The notes beneath the pieces were generated by a model that was not told where the DNA came from, did not search any database, and was given only the letters and a program-made list of their open reading frames with translations. Positions 27,401 to 39,000 of a stretch of DNA of 64,000 bases are shown here, in pieces. The position numbers and the translations under genes are program-made. The stretch spans positions 932,501-996,500 of the forward strand of contig WARS01000033.1 of assembly GCA_008933995.1 (NCBI GenBank). The letters run 5' to 3'. Numbering within the stretch: the stretch's first letter is position 1; the number at the start of each line of letters is the position of its first letter. This DNA is from Datnioides undecimradiatus (lineage: Eukaryota; Chordata; Actinopteri; Lobotiformes; Datnioididae).

Positions 27401-30400
27401 AAAATACATATGTAGGCTACCCAAAAAATTAATTATATAATTTCAATTGAATACATTTTAACTCACTGCTGGATACTGGCCGAGCTAATAACTAACAAAA
27501 AAGGTACAATCATTTCTTTTTAGACCCTGCAGAATATAATAAGATTTGGTAAGATTCTGAATAGAGGAACAGCTCTTTGATCCAACATTCGATGGGCCGT
27601 TGCCTTTGAATAGACCATTGTCTGCAGTTTGGTTAAGAACAAATAAATTTATCATTAGAACTAAACATTTCAACACAAAATGCAAAGCAAGTGAAAGACA
27701 GAATCAGGTTTTAAACAAAGAAGCTAACAAGTGCACATAACAGTTTTTTTTTTCTTTTCCACATTTGGGTGTCAGAATCAATGGGACGCTACACGTTCCG
27801 CACTGCCAATTTAGCCTTATATCGTTTTAAAAATCGAATTAGCACCTTTGTATGCGATCACTTGGCCAGCAAATTTTGACCATATAAAATATTCCTCTGG
27901 CATCGACAGCAGGATATGAAGAAGTGAAGTCAGCATGCCTTATCGACTCTTCAGGCCCGTGCCAAATGGACCATCAGTTGTAGTGGCAGCAGCCCAGCGC
28001 TCTCGGACTCTCCAGCCCGTTCACTGTCCACACACGTTTCCTGCTAAAGATATTGCACACCTCAGCTGGCTGAGTAATGAGAGCGCACTGACTAGCTCGC
28101 CAGCAGAGATGCGCAGAGTGTGAGACAGGAGGTCTGATATTTCAGGGTTTTGTGTTAATTTTTTCTAGCCAAAGAGAAGGGGCCTGCAAACACATTTGGT
28201 CTACAGTGGCACGTCATTTCAGAAAACACATTGGACGATTTTCCTTGATTCAGAATCTTCACTTAAGCATTTTTACTTTTACAATGCCAAATTATAACAG
28301 AAGTTATGTATCTAGACGGGATTTTGTATTCTTTACAGAAAATACAGTAATAGTTCTAAGAATTTTAAGAATTTATTTGTCCTAGAAGGGGAAATTGCAG
28401 ATAGTATGCAGTTAGAAGGTCGATTTTGGTCAAAGGCCTTATTTAACTTTCTCTGTGCTGTGCTGCAATCTAACTTGATTGAAAACTCTCAAAAAGTTGT
28501 GAACATACATTTCAGAGGCTGTTCCTGTCGTTGTAGTATGGCAAAAAGCACTGCAACCTGTCCCACCACCATTTGTGATCACATGCATTTGCATATTGTC
28601 ATCATGCACCTCAAACGTCAGCAGAGAGCAAATATCAAAATCTGTCAAACGTGAGCTTCATATCTTGAGTCATTTGTAAGTAACACTCGGGAATCAAACA
28701 GCAGTCTAAGCAGCGGCAGAGGTGACTTATCCGTCTTCCCCAAAATGAAACTCAAGCTGAACTGTAGTTGTTGTGCAATTGCTGCATGAATTGAGCAAGG
28801 TTTTTGGATTGTTGGTTTTTAGAAAATTACAAACATGGTCGAGGACAGACCTTCATGGTCTGAGGCCAGAAAACTGAAGGGAGAGGAAGTTTCAGATATA
28901 GTTTGGTAAACCAAACTAACAAGTACATCTTTTCAAGTATACCAATGCCTTTTTACAGCAATACAAGAAATGCTTGAGCTAGGACATTTGGACAAAACAA
29001 ATCCAAATGATGCCCTGACCTCTTGTTACTCCGTGAGCATGCATTGTCGCCAGGCTTCTTCATTCTACTCTCCCCCGCTCTCAGCTGAAGTGTTGTATTG
29101 GCATGAATATTGCACAAACACTTGTAAAGAATTGAAATCTTCACATTTGGATCCCTTTCCCTCTGCTACTCCATAGACGGGGTATCAGTGTCTGAGATGC
29201 CTCCCCCTCCTCCTCCCCTGCACTAGCGGCGTTAACTGGGGGGTGTCTGCTGCCACTTGGGCAATCTCATTCCTCAGACAATCAACACTTGACCAGATGG
29301 ACGTGAGGAGTGGCCACTCTGCTCCATCACTACAGATTGGATACATAATGGACCACAGCAAAGAGTGGCATTAAAGAGGGCGTTGTCACCCTATGGTGGT
29401 ATCTGTATTCAGACATGGAAGCTGCTTTTTTATATACCTTTTCTGGTATTAAGCTTTCTGTGAGACATACAGATCTTTGACATCTTGTGCAGCTTGTAAT
29501 CATTAGTCTCGCTGTTGTGTAAAGAAAGACAAAAGTGGAAAGACTCCAACCTGCCAGCACTTTCTTTGCAATTCACTGTACTGAAGTAAATAGGAGTACC
29601 TTGCAGACAATCTGCATTCCACTCATCCAGTAATAAATCATACCCTGAAAGACTCTTTTTTTATTGTCAGTAGCCGGTGAGATATGACTATGGGCTGTGA
29701 GAATGTTATTTATTCCTGTGGCATTGTCAGTGTCTTTTCCCTTCACCAATCTCCAGCTGAAAAAGCTTTTCTTACAAGCCCCATTCAGGCAGAACAAAGC
29801 GGGGCACTAATCATTCAGAAACGGCTCACGCTGTCTTTGGGGAGCCGACGGGGCTCAATGCAAAATCTGTTAAAAGAAATAGTTTTGGAGACTCCGCCAA
29901 AGGTCAAGTAGATGGATTAAGTGATAAAAGTCTGATGAGATAGAAGTCAACTGCACAAAAGCAATATACCTGGGGTGGAGGCCCTGTCTCATCGCGACCT
30001 TTTCGGAGTCCCTCAAGAGGATAGACAGGCGCCCAAATGAACGCAATCCAGTGTGACCTTAACCAAAGCATTCTGCTACTCTGCTCTGCTGAGCTTATCA
30101 GTGGCAAACTAGATAATCTCATAGGTCAGCTGATAAGACTTTAGATTCTGTTAGAGGGTTGAGAGCATCTAAGAGTAGAAATCTCCCTCATGGTCTCCTC
30201 TGTGTGAAGGACAGCAGGAAGCTGCAGGTAAGTAGCAGGCACACAGTGCTCAGAGGAATCTGGCCTCTTACACTGAGATCTCTGAGAGCTCCCTCCATCA
30301 AGAGCGCACTCAAAGCATGTCAAGTTGCCAATTAGAGCACATTTTTACGTGATGGGACCAGGTTCTTCTTTGGTTGAAAGTGGTTTTCCTGCTCCTAAAT

Positions 30401-30562
30401 GTGGCACAAACTGTTGTTTGTACCAACACCAGTTTGGCTTTGCATTTATGGTTCAAGATTGTCCTTGTTGAATGCCAAGCTATCTGACTATTTTGATGTC
30501 AGCCAATACACAGACTGAGATAAATCCATCTCAGACGAGGCAAGATCCAACAGTAAATATTG
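16208..30562. other. intergenic, no gene recognised
   Basis: The largest gene-free block. It contains an A-rich purine tract (about 16499-16542) and (CTG)11. A region near 24140-24290 has a faint resemblance to a transposase, which I did not accept. Frames at 22977-23289 and 24635-24957 show no domain. Confidence 0.55.
18432..18464. repeat. (CTG)11 trinucleotide repeat
   Basis: Eleven perfect CTG units in non-coding sequence; no coding frame around it is convincing. Confidence 0.96.
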
Positions 30563-30805
30563 TACAGTCTGGTAGAGCAGGTCGACCACCTACACAAGGT
30601 TGGAGGTTCAATCCTCCTCCAGGCTGCATGCTGAAGTGTCCTTGGGCAAGACAATGAAGCCCAAATTGCTCCTGATGCTGTGTCATCAGTGTGTGAATGG
30701 GTTAGCTTCCTCTGTTTCCTTTCAAGTGAATGGGTGAATCCTGACTTCTAGTGTAAAGTGGTCAGACGACTGGAAAAGTGCTATATAAGTATAGTCCATT
30801 TACCA
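30563..30805 (+). repeat. tRNA-derived SINE-like element
   Basis: It contains a matching RNA polymerase III A box, TGGTAGAGCAGG (30570-30581), and B box, GTTCAATCC (30606-30614). The 3' part includes CATCAGTGTGTGAATG and ends GCTATATAAGTATAGTCCATTTACC, a tail common in teleost repeats. It has no cloverleaf or anticodon arm of a functional tRNA. Confidence 0.75.
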
Positions 30806-32314
30806 TTTACACCACAAATCATCAGTTGAGGAACACTCAAACAGTGTAGTAACTTAACCCAAGTTCAACTCCATTGTTAGTTGAACCAAAAAAACTTTTC
30901 CACAGCATTGTTGTAAACAGAACAGCTTTTGCACTTTTTGAATACTCAGTTCTGGCACTGCTGGTTTAACTGGCATTACCTCTTCTACTGCCATCCTGTG
31001 TAATTACCACTGCTGCACCGTTGAATATTTTTATCATAACGGATAGAAATTACCACCACAACTGTGAAAATAGGCCCAAGTTGTATTAAAACGGAATCCA
31101 CCCTAGTTCTATTTCACCCTCAGCCAAACAGATCTAATCCACAGATGAATGCAACAAGTCAGAGCACACTATCTGTGAAAAAAACACTGTATCACTTTAA
31201 ATCCACTGGTGACCGGCACTGTATGTTTCGCTGTTTTATTCCCTTCTATTGCATGCTGGCATAGCTTCTACATGGATCCCACAGAATCCTTATATAACAC
31301 TGATATGTCTCTTTTATAAAGACTACACCTGTGAATTTTCCTCTTTCTGCTCCTTCTCTCTCCATCTCTGATAGGAATAGCAGAACACCGATTTGAATTC
31401 TGTACAACCCTCCCAGCCTCAGTTAAGAGTGTGTGTGTATGTTCGTGCATGAGTATGTGTGGGCGTAGACGCATGCACCGTATCTCCCTCAGTGTCTCCC
31501 GTCTCCCACTCTTGTCTGCTAATGAATACTGGTGGAATGAGGAGCTCTAATGGAATTACACTTTAATGATGTTTGCTGTTTTTACGATGGTAATTAATTA
31601 GATCAGTGTAATCTCCCTCTCCCAAAAATCTTCCCACATGAAAACCATAAGCACTGAACGGCGCGGCCCCCGGCCCTCCAGCACATCATAAACAGCAGTA
31701 ATGGCGTACTCCCCGGACGGAGCTCTCTCCCTAAATGAAGGAAGAGCAGACACGGAGAATTCTCAACTGCTGGAGATGTTCACAGACCAATTACCCGATG
31801 TCTCCATATGCATTTTAATTTAAAGTCTCTACTCAGAGCTCCACACTCAAGCTGCTTACTGCATCCCAGAGCACCTCTTCAGTTTGAGTACTGCACACAA
31901 ATCCACATTCAAATGAGGTCTTACCGAGCTTTTACTGTAGCCGCATGTTGTACAGGGTTAGCTGTTAACTGTCGAAACCTTGTGTAAAAGACATTTAAAT
32001 CTATGAAAGAATGCATAGACACTGGAGATTTGCAGGGAAATAGGAGGATTAGATGAACATGGTTTGGATGGGAAACCTTACTGGGCAAAAATTCTCAATG
32101 ACAACCAGCCAGTTTGTCCTTACAGCCCTTTATCAGTAATAAATAAAGCTAATGTTCATTATGTAGTTATTCATTTATCCACCACTTGTTAAAAACAAAT
32201 GCCTTTACACAGATCACCGTTTTGTTTTTAACCAAACCAGGAGCGTGTCTCTCAGAATGCCAATATCAGTCTGCTGGTCACTTACTTCACTGAAATAGTC
32301 CAGCCTGAAAGTTA
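30806..32314. other. intergenic, no gene recognised
   Basis: No coding evidence. About 31530-31800 is a non-repetitive, ATTA-rich segment (TAATTAATTAG near 31590) that looks like a possible conserved enhancer. Confidence 0.5.
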
Positions 32315-32318
32315 CATA

Positions 32319-32629
32319 TGTTGGCACGTGGAACCAGGAACACTAGGGGTAGGACCCAAATGCAGACACAGGATGCGGTGCAGAAAGAGCACACAGTCCA
32401 ACAAACATAGGACACACTGATCAATCCATATAGACATGAGGCACACAGGCAAAATCAATCAACAAACAAGACACAGGTGAAAACAAAAGCAAGTTTGAGT
32501 GGGGATGAGGAGAGATGCAATCCCCCGTTATCAAAATGACCCAAAAAGCTCTTGTTAACCTGCCGTCACTCTCCGCCCCCTCTGAGGTCGCCGACGAGTG
32601 GGCCACGGTCCAGACCCACACCTATCTCA
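32319..32629 (-). mobile_element. probable diverged solo LTR (copy 4)
   Basis: It shares the run GGACCCAAATGCAGACAC with the U5 end of the LTR at 15762-16202 (in reverse complement), and a downstream ACACAGGTGA block. It starts TG and ends CA, with a possible 4-bp duplication CATA (32315-32318 and 32630-32633). The outer ends are not the family TGTCATGG/CCATGACA, so the boundaries are uncertain. Confidence 0.45.
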
Positions 32630-32816
32630 CATAGACTATTGAGAATTATTCAGTTCCGATGGAGTGTATTGGTTTTAACCCGCCATGCATTTCTAGATAT
32701 TATGGTGTATGTTGAGCCATAATGCACATGCAATGTTAATCATGTGACATGATCCTACTTAACCAGTCAAAACTCTGCATTCAGATTCAGCGAGTGACAC
32801 ACAAGGAAGAAATATA

Positions 32817-32844
32817 CACTACTCACAATAAGTTAGGGATATTG
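32817..32844 (+). repeat. left terminal inverted repeat of the Tc1 element
   Basis: 28 bp, an exact inverted match to 34004-34031. It is preceded by the target-site TA at 32815-32816. Confidence 0.95.
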
Positions 32845-32887
32845 TGAGAGACTCAGTGGATGTCATACATACGGTGTTTGTTTCACT

Positions 32888-33833
32888 TCAGAGATTTTTG
32901 GGATAGGGAGGCAATTGTATTGGGGTGATAGACACAGAACTACTGGCAGAGTTCGTGACAGACCCAGGAGTGGAGCCCCACGAGTGACAGACCGCAACGA
33001 TGACCAGTACCTAAGGACCTATGCACTCAGACATCGTTATGCAACTGCCACACAGCTGCAGGCCCGTTTACGAGATGTGAGGGGTACTAGGGTTTCCAGA
33101 CAAACCGTTCGCAACCGACTCCACCGCTTTGGCTTGAATGCCAGACGACCGTTGCAGGTGACTCCACTGACACCAAGACACCACCGTGAACGTTTGCAGT
33201 GGGCACAAGACCTGGTGAGATGTGACCTGGACAATGTAGCAGTGGTCTACTGTCCTGTTCACTGATGAGTGTCGGGTCACCTTGCACAGAAATGATGGTC
33301 GTCAGCGTTGCTGGAGAAGGCGAGGTGAGCGATACGCCGAGGTCAACATGGTCCCCAGGGTTCGCTTTGGTGGAGGAGGTGCAACAGTCTGGGCAGGCAT
33401 CACCAGTCAGCGCAAAACAGATTTGGTTATTGTAGATGGCTCAGTCACTGCACGTTCGTACCTCAGAGACATCATAGAACCCATCATCATCCCCCAATTC
33501 CGCCAGCACACCCCCAACTTTCTGTTCATGGATGATAATGCTCCACCACATCGTGCCAGAATTGTCACAGCTCGACTTCAGGAAGTCGGAGTGCCTCATA
33601 TGGTATGGCCAGCAATGTCCCCTTACCTGAACCCCATAGAGCACGTCTGGGACCAGCTGAAGCAGAGACTGGATGATCGTACCCCACCCCCACGTGACCT
33701 GGCAGAACTGCGTGTAGCACTTGTGGAAGAGTGGAACGCATTGCCTCAGAACAACATCATGAGGCTAGTGAGGAGCATGAGACGTTGCTGTCAAGCTGTC
33801 ATTGCGGCAAATGGTGGAAACACCCGCTACTGA
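32888..33833 (+). pseudogene. Tc1-type transposase pseudogene (HTH deletion and frameshift)
   Basis: Two frames together resemble a Tc1 transposase. The first (about 32900-33265) carries the second DNA-binding part, TGRVRDRPRSGAPRVTDR, then RQTVRNRLHRFGLNARRP. Compared with full-length Tc1 proteins (about 340 residues), the N-terminal helix-turn-helix is mostly missing and no ATG starts it. A frameshift at about 33225-33250 moves the reading to the frame ending at the stop 33831-33833. That frame keeps the catalytic triad: D in LFTDE (33264-33266), D in MDDNAPPH (33534-33536) and E in LNPIEH (33639-33641). The 34 residues between the last two fit DD34E. Confidence 0.9.
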
Positions 33834-34003
33834 CATTGTCAGTTTTTGTTATTTGGGGCTATCCTTGTTATTGTCTAAATTTTTGGGGTAATAAATATTA
33901 AACTAATGAAAATGGTGTTTCTTCTCATTCATTATTAGTAATATCAAAGGGAACTTTTACTTATTTCATTAAAATTCAGACCAAATAGCACTCATGTAAA
34001 TAA

Positions 34004-34031
34004 CAATATCCCTAACTTATTGTGAGTAGTG
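34004..34031 (-). repeat. right terminal inverted repeat of the Tc1 element
   Basis: 28 bp, an exact reverse complement of 32817-32844. It is followed by TA at 34032-34033. Confidence 0.95.
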
Positions 34032-34033
34032 TA

Positions 34034-35678
34034 AGATAAGAGACAACCTCCCTTGTTAAAAATGAACAAATTGCCTACTGATTATACTGTAGCACATGGA
34101 TTTTATTGGACTATTGGGTCTGAGGACTGTTGGTCAAAGTGGAGCTACTTTAACTGCTTTAAATACTGTTGGGTAAGAGTATCACATTTTATAAATTCAT
34201 TGTAGATATGCATGTAAAAACTTCATGCGCAGAGTAACCAGGAATTATAGTTGTCAGATAAAAGCAGGAGTAAAAAGTCCAATGTTTGCCCAAATAAAAT
34301 GGAGTTTAATTATAAACTAGGTGTGAATACAAGTTCAGATTCATTATAGTGAATGAGTACATCTACTTAAAACAATGCTACGATGCTGCAAGTATCGGGT
34401 ATCATGTGACACGGTCTAAGTACAGGCTCTGAACTGAACATTTGAACAGCAAAGTAACCAACAGCATGAACATACAGGTAGGTAAGCAGAAGCGTTGTAT
34501 GGATAAAGATGACGATGACAATGGCTCCACAGTCAGAGGCAGCTCCCCTCTCAGACGTCTTATCAAGGAAAATGAGAACAAATAATGCAAGTGGCTAAAA
34601 ATGAATTGGACTTGTTGTGAACGGGCTCATCGGATGATACAGAATAAATGTGATAAAAGGATTGACACCGCAGCTTTCCTGGCGATGAAACAGATAGCGA
34701 TTGCAGCCATCCATACAGCATGCATATATATGCATACTGATTCATGGTCTCCTGTTTTCAATTTGCATTTACAATGCAGCCGTCAAGTAGATGGTCACCC
34801 AGGAAAGTGAAATATCTGCCCCTCGTTCATGCAATTGACATTGCGAGCACCGCGCCAAGGCAAGTGGAAACAAACACTGCAAATGAGTCGGTCACGTGGT
34901 AGGAACGACCTTGCTTTATGACTTAAGTGCTTCCCGCCTTCTCCTGTCTGATCTGCCACTTCCATCTATCAATCTAATGACGTGGCAAAGGGCCAGGTTA
35001 ATCAAGCTCAATTACCTTTGCGCTCATTTGAGACTGACAGTGATGCAGCATTGTCCCAGCTGCAGCAGGTTTAGGACTGGGACAGCCGTCAGAGTCATGG
35101 TGGACAATCACAGACGACAGACAGATAAACTATTTTCACACTTATCAGATCCAAAATGAGCCTTTTCTTCTGCCAGATGCTGGAAAGGGTTGTTTTATTA
35201 GTGTCTGATGTCCTAAAGTAATTGAGAAAAAAATGAAAGGCAAACACATTCAAATTTTCAGACTTGCAACTATTCAAATTATTTAAACGGCACATCAATC
35301 TGATGATTATATCCTCATTCAATTATAAAGTCTGAAGAAAAAGTGAAATATCCTGATTTTCCCACAGGACAGGGTGATGTGTTCAGGTAGACAGTAATAT
35401 TGAAATTAAACTGTTTAACGGCAGAACAAAGCAGCAAATGTTCACATTTAACAAGCTGGAGAGAGACATGAAGTCCTTCTCTGTACCTGATGTTTCCACA
35501 ACCAGCTGCACACCACGCAAGGCCTCTCCCCGGAAGAGTTTAACACTCAACAGCCGTCAGTTCAAAAATGTTGTGGATTCATTTGAACTGACTAGTCCAG
35601 TCATCGTTTCAGCACTCCTCGTTCTTGAGTCAAATCAACAAATGACAATAAAACACCTGTGAGTGGTAAAGTGAGGTT
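34034..35678. other. intergenic, no gene recognised
   Basis: Lies between the Tc1 element and the second solo LTR. The longest frames (under 90 residues) match no family I know. Nothing else noted. Confidence 0.55.
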
Positions 35679-35683
35679 CAGGG

Positions 35684-36087
35684 TGTCTTGAGAAGATGAA
35701 TCCAACGAGGCGTGAAGATAGTTTATTGGTAAAAGAAAGGGCTTAGGCTTACATGTGGTCAAGGCAGGCATGGTCAAAATCCGGATAGTCAGTCCAATTA
35801 CAGCAACAGGCGAAAAGCAAAGTCCAGGAACAGCCAATCCATCCAACATGCAAGGGAACACGAGGGAACCAGGAAGGCAGGTGAATTCACGCACAACGAT
35901 CCAACAGAGAACAAAGGAAGTGATGCAACATGTATAGACTGGGGGAGTGCAGGCAAGCGAGTCGCAGGTGAAACCAATGAAGTAATTAAACACAGGAAAC
36001 AAGTACAGGGAGAGACAAGAGGGAAAAGCCGTTCAAAATAAAACAGGAAACAACCAAAAACACCAACAGAAACTCAAAACCATGACA
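35684..36087 (-). mobile_element. solo LTR, same family (copy 2)
   Basis: A 404-bp unit in the opposite orientation to the copy at 15762. On the minus strand it starts TGTCATGG and ends at 35684 in CA. It is flanked by a perfect 5-bp duplication CAGGG (35679-35683 and 36088-36092). It shares blocks with copy 1, for example TTTTGAA-containing U3 sequence, the CACCTG region and AATAAA (35727-35722). An open frame across it (36002-35601) is not a gene. Confidence 0.87.
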
Positions 36088-36092
36088 CAGGG

Positions 36093-39000
36093 GGCAGGGA
36101 GGATCAGCTGAAAAACGCTATTGAGCTCCATGAAGAAAAAGGGTGGATCCAGTGGTTTTGAACCCACTGTATTGCCACTGATGGTCTCCATGCCAACCAA
36201 AACCAGCTACGATGGAAAGAGTTCCATCATGTAAAGTTGCAAGGTATTTCTTGAGAACAGCTGTGAGCCACTTTTCAGACGTTTTGCACAGTTAGTGATT
36301 TTCCTGCTTTTGCATTATTTGCATGACTTTTATACAAGAGGGCCGATGCTGTTGATTGACTGGTTACCTTGGTGATCTGGGTCCTCTAATCTTTGAATCA
36401 TCAAACACTCAATACCTGCTCTGATATTTTTATTCTTCCACTTTCGCCTCTTCATCCGTAGTCTGTCTTTTGTTCCATTGTCCCTGGACAATAGGGCCTC
36501 ATTAGTTAACCGGTGACCCTCCTCATTTGCGTTTTGCTGCTGCAGTCTGCGAGCAGGGAGCACCCTGAGGCCCCTATCAGCTAGCCAGATCATTAGTGAG
36601 AGTCTCCTGCTTTCCTGCCTGTACACATCAAAACATCTCCGCCTCTGTCCTTGAGGAAGGCGAGACAAGGGGAGCATAAGGTTCAATAAATATTGCATTG
36701 CACTGTAGGCCTACCTTGAAACAGAAAAACATTGAGTTGTAAGCACCGGTGGCGGTTAACAGATGTTGGTACATCTTGAAAACTGCACGTCAGACACTTG
36801 AAACAAGAATGATTCTTGTTTGATTTATTCATGTCACAGTGTACTTAAATTCTTCTGCAGCAGTGAAATAATAAACCATTTAATGGCTTAATTTGAATTG
36901 TTGCTGTGTGACAGCGGCTTCAGAACTAATGCTACTCCGTCAATTCTTACTGCTGTAGTCTGCAGGTGTGACTCTGTCATTGCTGTTAGCCACAGAAATG
37001 ACCTTTATTCTAATGAAACCAATTCATTTCAGAGCATATAAAGCATCAGTTCGATCCTTACTTTTTAAAGAAAGGGCAGAGCAGACATTAGCTTTTTTAT
37101 ACACTTTTTCCATAAAGCAAAAGTAACATTTGTTACCTTTCAGCAGAGCCAGGCGAGGTGTTTCCTTCTGTTTAACGTCTTTGTGCTAAGCTTAGACAAC
37201 TAGCAGCTGAATCCGACCCACAGCAACAAAAACACGACAGCATATTTCCAACATTTTTTGAATTATTCTTTCAAAAGCATTAAATATTTACCTGATAACA
37301 TGAAGAAATGTGGCCATACAGCCCTAAAAACAAGCCCAGGCTGCAGCATAGAGGCACACAAGCACTGGGTAAAACAATATAAGTTATCTAAAAAGCACCG
37401 CTTTGTCATAAAATAAAGTTAAATGCACTTAACTCATCAGTCATTCAAACAGTGTCAGCGAGGTCTCAAAGAGCACGAACAACTTATTCATCAAGATGCA
37501 GAGGCAAGACAATTGTTGCCTCCGAAGCCATTAACATCACCTCAGGTAATCAGTGAACCTCCCACTCCACTTGTTGTATATTTCTGATAATTAGCATTAA
37601 TGAAGTGACCCAGAGACCCACCACCTGCAACATTTGACACCATGGCACCATGTGCTGTAAGACTGAAGGGACTTGAGAGGTTTATCAATGTTAAATGTGA
37701 GGAGGGAGCAGGAAGATAATGTTTTAATTCAAAGTTTAGTCCAGCGTCAGAGCAGCTTGCTGTACGTTTCATTCCACACTTCCTGTTCTTTGTCCTCATT
37801 TAGCTCGTAGGTCATTTAAATCAGATCAGGGTGAGGTTGCACACGTTGGTTACTGTGGTTAGAAGGGTAAAAGTACAGCTACAGAGACAAACATTGTTAC
37901 GTACAATCCCTGCAGCTGGGCAATGTCTTCATTACAGTGTTGTTCCTCTGAATTTCTGGATGGGGTCAGAAATGATTTCATGCTTATTTTGGCTAAGCCC
38001 CTATTCCATCAATTATTTGAAATACATCAAGTTAAGCCTCTTCCAATAGGCAACAAAAAAAACCCTGTTGAAATGTTTAAACGGTTGTAACAAAAATAAA
38101 TGAAGTTCATTAAAAATGGAAATCTTGCAGAGGATTAGTGAGGGAGAGCTCCTTGGCGCTGGCGGGACTTCTTCCTGCAAACCCTGCTGCTCAGGATCAA
38201 CACACAAAATGGTGTCAATGCTGTTAATTGCCCCCAAGTCCCTGTCCCGCAGTGTGGCTCTCAGCTGCCTCTCAGCTCTGTCTGACTAATCTGCACATGG
38301 TGTTAATCAATGCCGCTGCGATTTCCATAACAAGGCAAACTCTGTAACTATGTTTGCAAAGAGGATTTTACACTCGCCCCATTCCCTCATTCACCGGCTG
38401 AATGTCTGCCGATGCATATTTGCTGTAGCCTTGGAGCAGCAGTTGTTCAATCTTGTCAGCGAGGAACCTAAATTAAGTAAATCCAGTGTTGTTTTGGGAC
38501 CACATTTAGAGAAAATTTACTCTTGCAAAGTAAGGAACAGGTCTGTAATCTACTTCAGGCTAACGCATTTTACAGGAGGCCTTCTATACCTTGGGAAGTG
38601 TACTTGTTTCTGGGTCTTAATTGGAGTCAGGTGGGAAGATCTATATCAATTTGATCTCTGTGCATCCAGAGCATCTGTGTGTGCTGGATTTGTTTAGCCA
38701 AGAATAGCCGCAGAGGAAGTGAACAAATATGCCTTCAACTTTCATATTTCTATATGTTCCAGCACAAGCTGTCCAAAGGTGCATTCACATTCAAGTTCCA
38801 AAGTTGTGCAGGTAACTAAATTTTCAAACTTCCTTTCATCATGCCCTTTCCTGCTTCACAACGTGCTGACAAAAGCATCTGTTTATTGCTTAGCTGGAGC
38901 AAATAACAAGTCAGGTGACCAGAAGTGTGAATTGTGCATGAAGCTTGTGTTTATTGCATAAACTTCACCTCTGCATTGTCTCTAAAGTCTATTTTATTAG

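Larger units (their letters stand above)
32817..34031 (+). mobile_element. Tc1/mariner DNA transposon, 1215 bp, intact ends
   Basis: Terminal inverted repeats of 28 bp match perfectly: 32817-32844 begins CACTACTCACAATAAG, and its reverse complement is at 34004-34031. The element is flanked on both sides by the TA dinucleotide that Tc1/mariner elements duplicate (32815-32816 and 34032-34033). Between them lies a plus-strand transposase remnant with a DD34E catalytic core. Such elements move by cut-and-paste into TA sites. The ends look mobilisable, but the transposase is broken, so this copy is non-autonomous. Confidence 0.94.

Noticed and set aside
30563-30640. Functional tRNA gene suggested by A and B boxes
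   Set aside because: No cloverleaf, acceptor stem or anticodon arm; a second copy with the same 3' tail at 47630 shows it is a SINE-like repeat.
35601-36002. 133-residue minus-strand frame as a gene
   Set aside because: It lies almost wholly in a solo LTR and has no recognisable domain.
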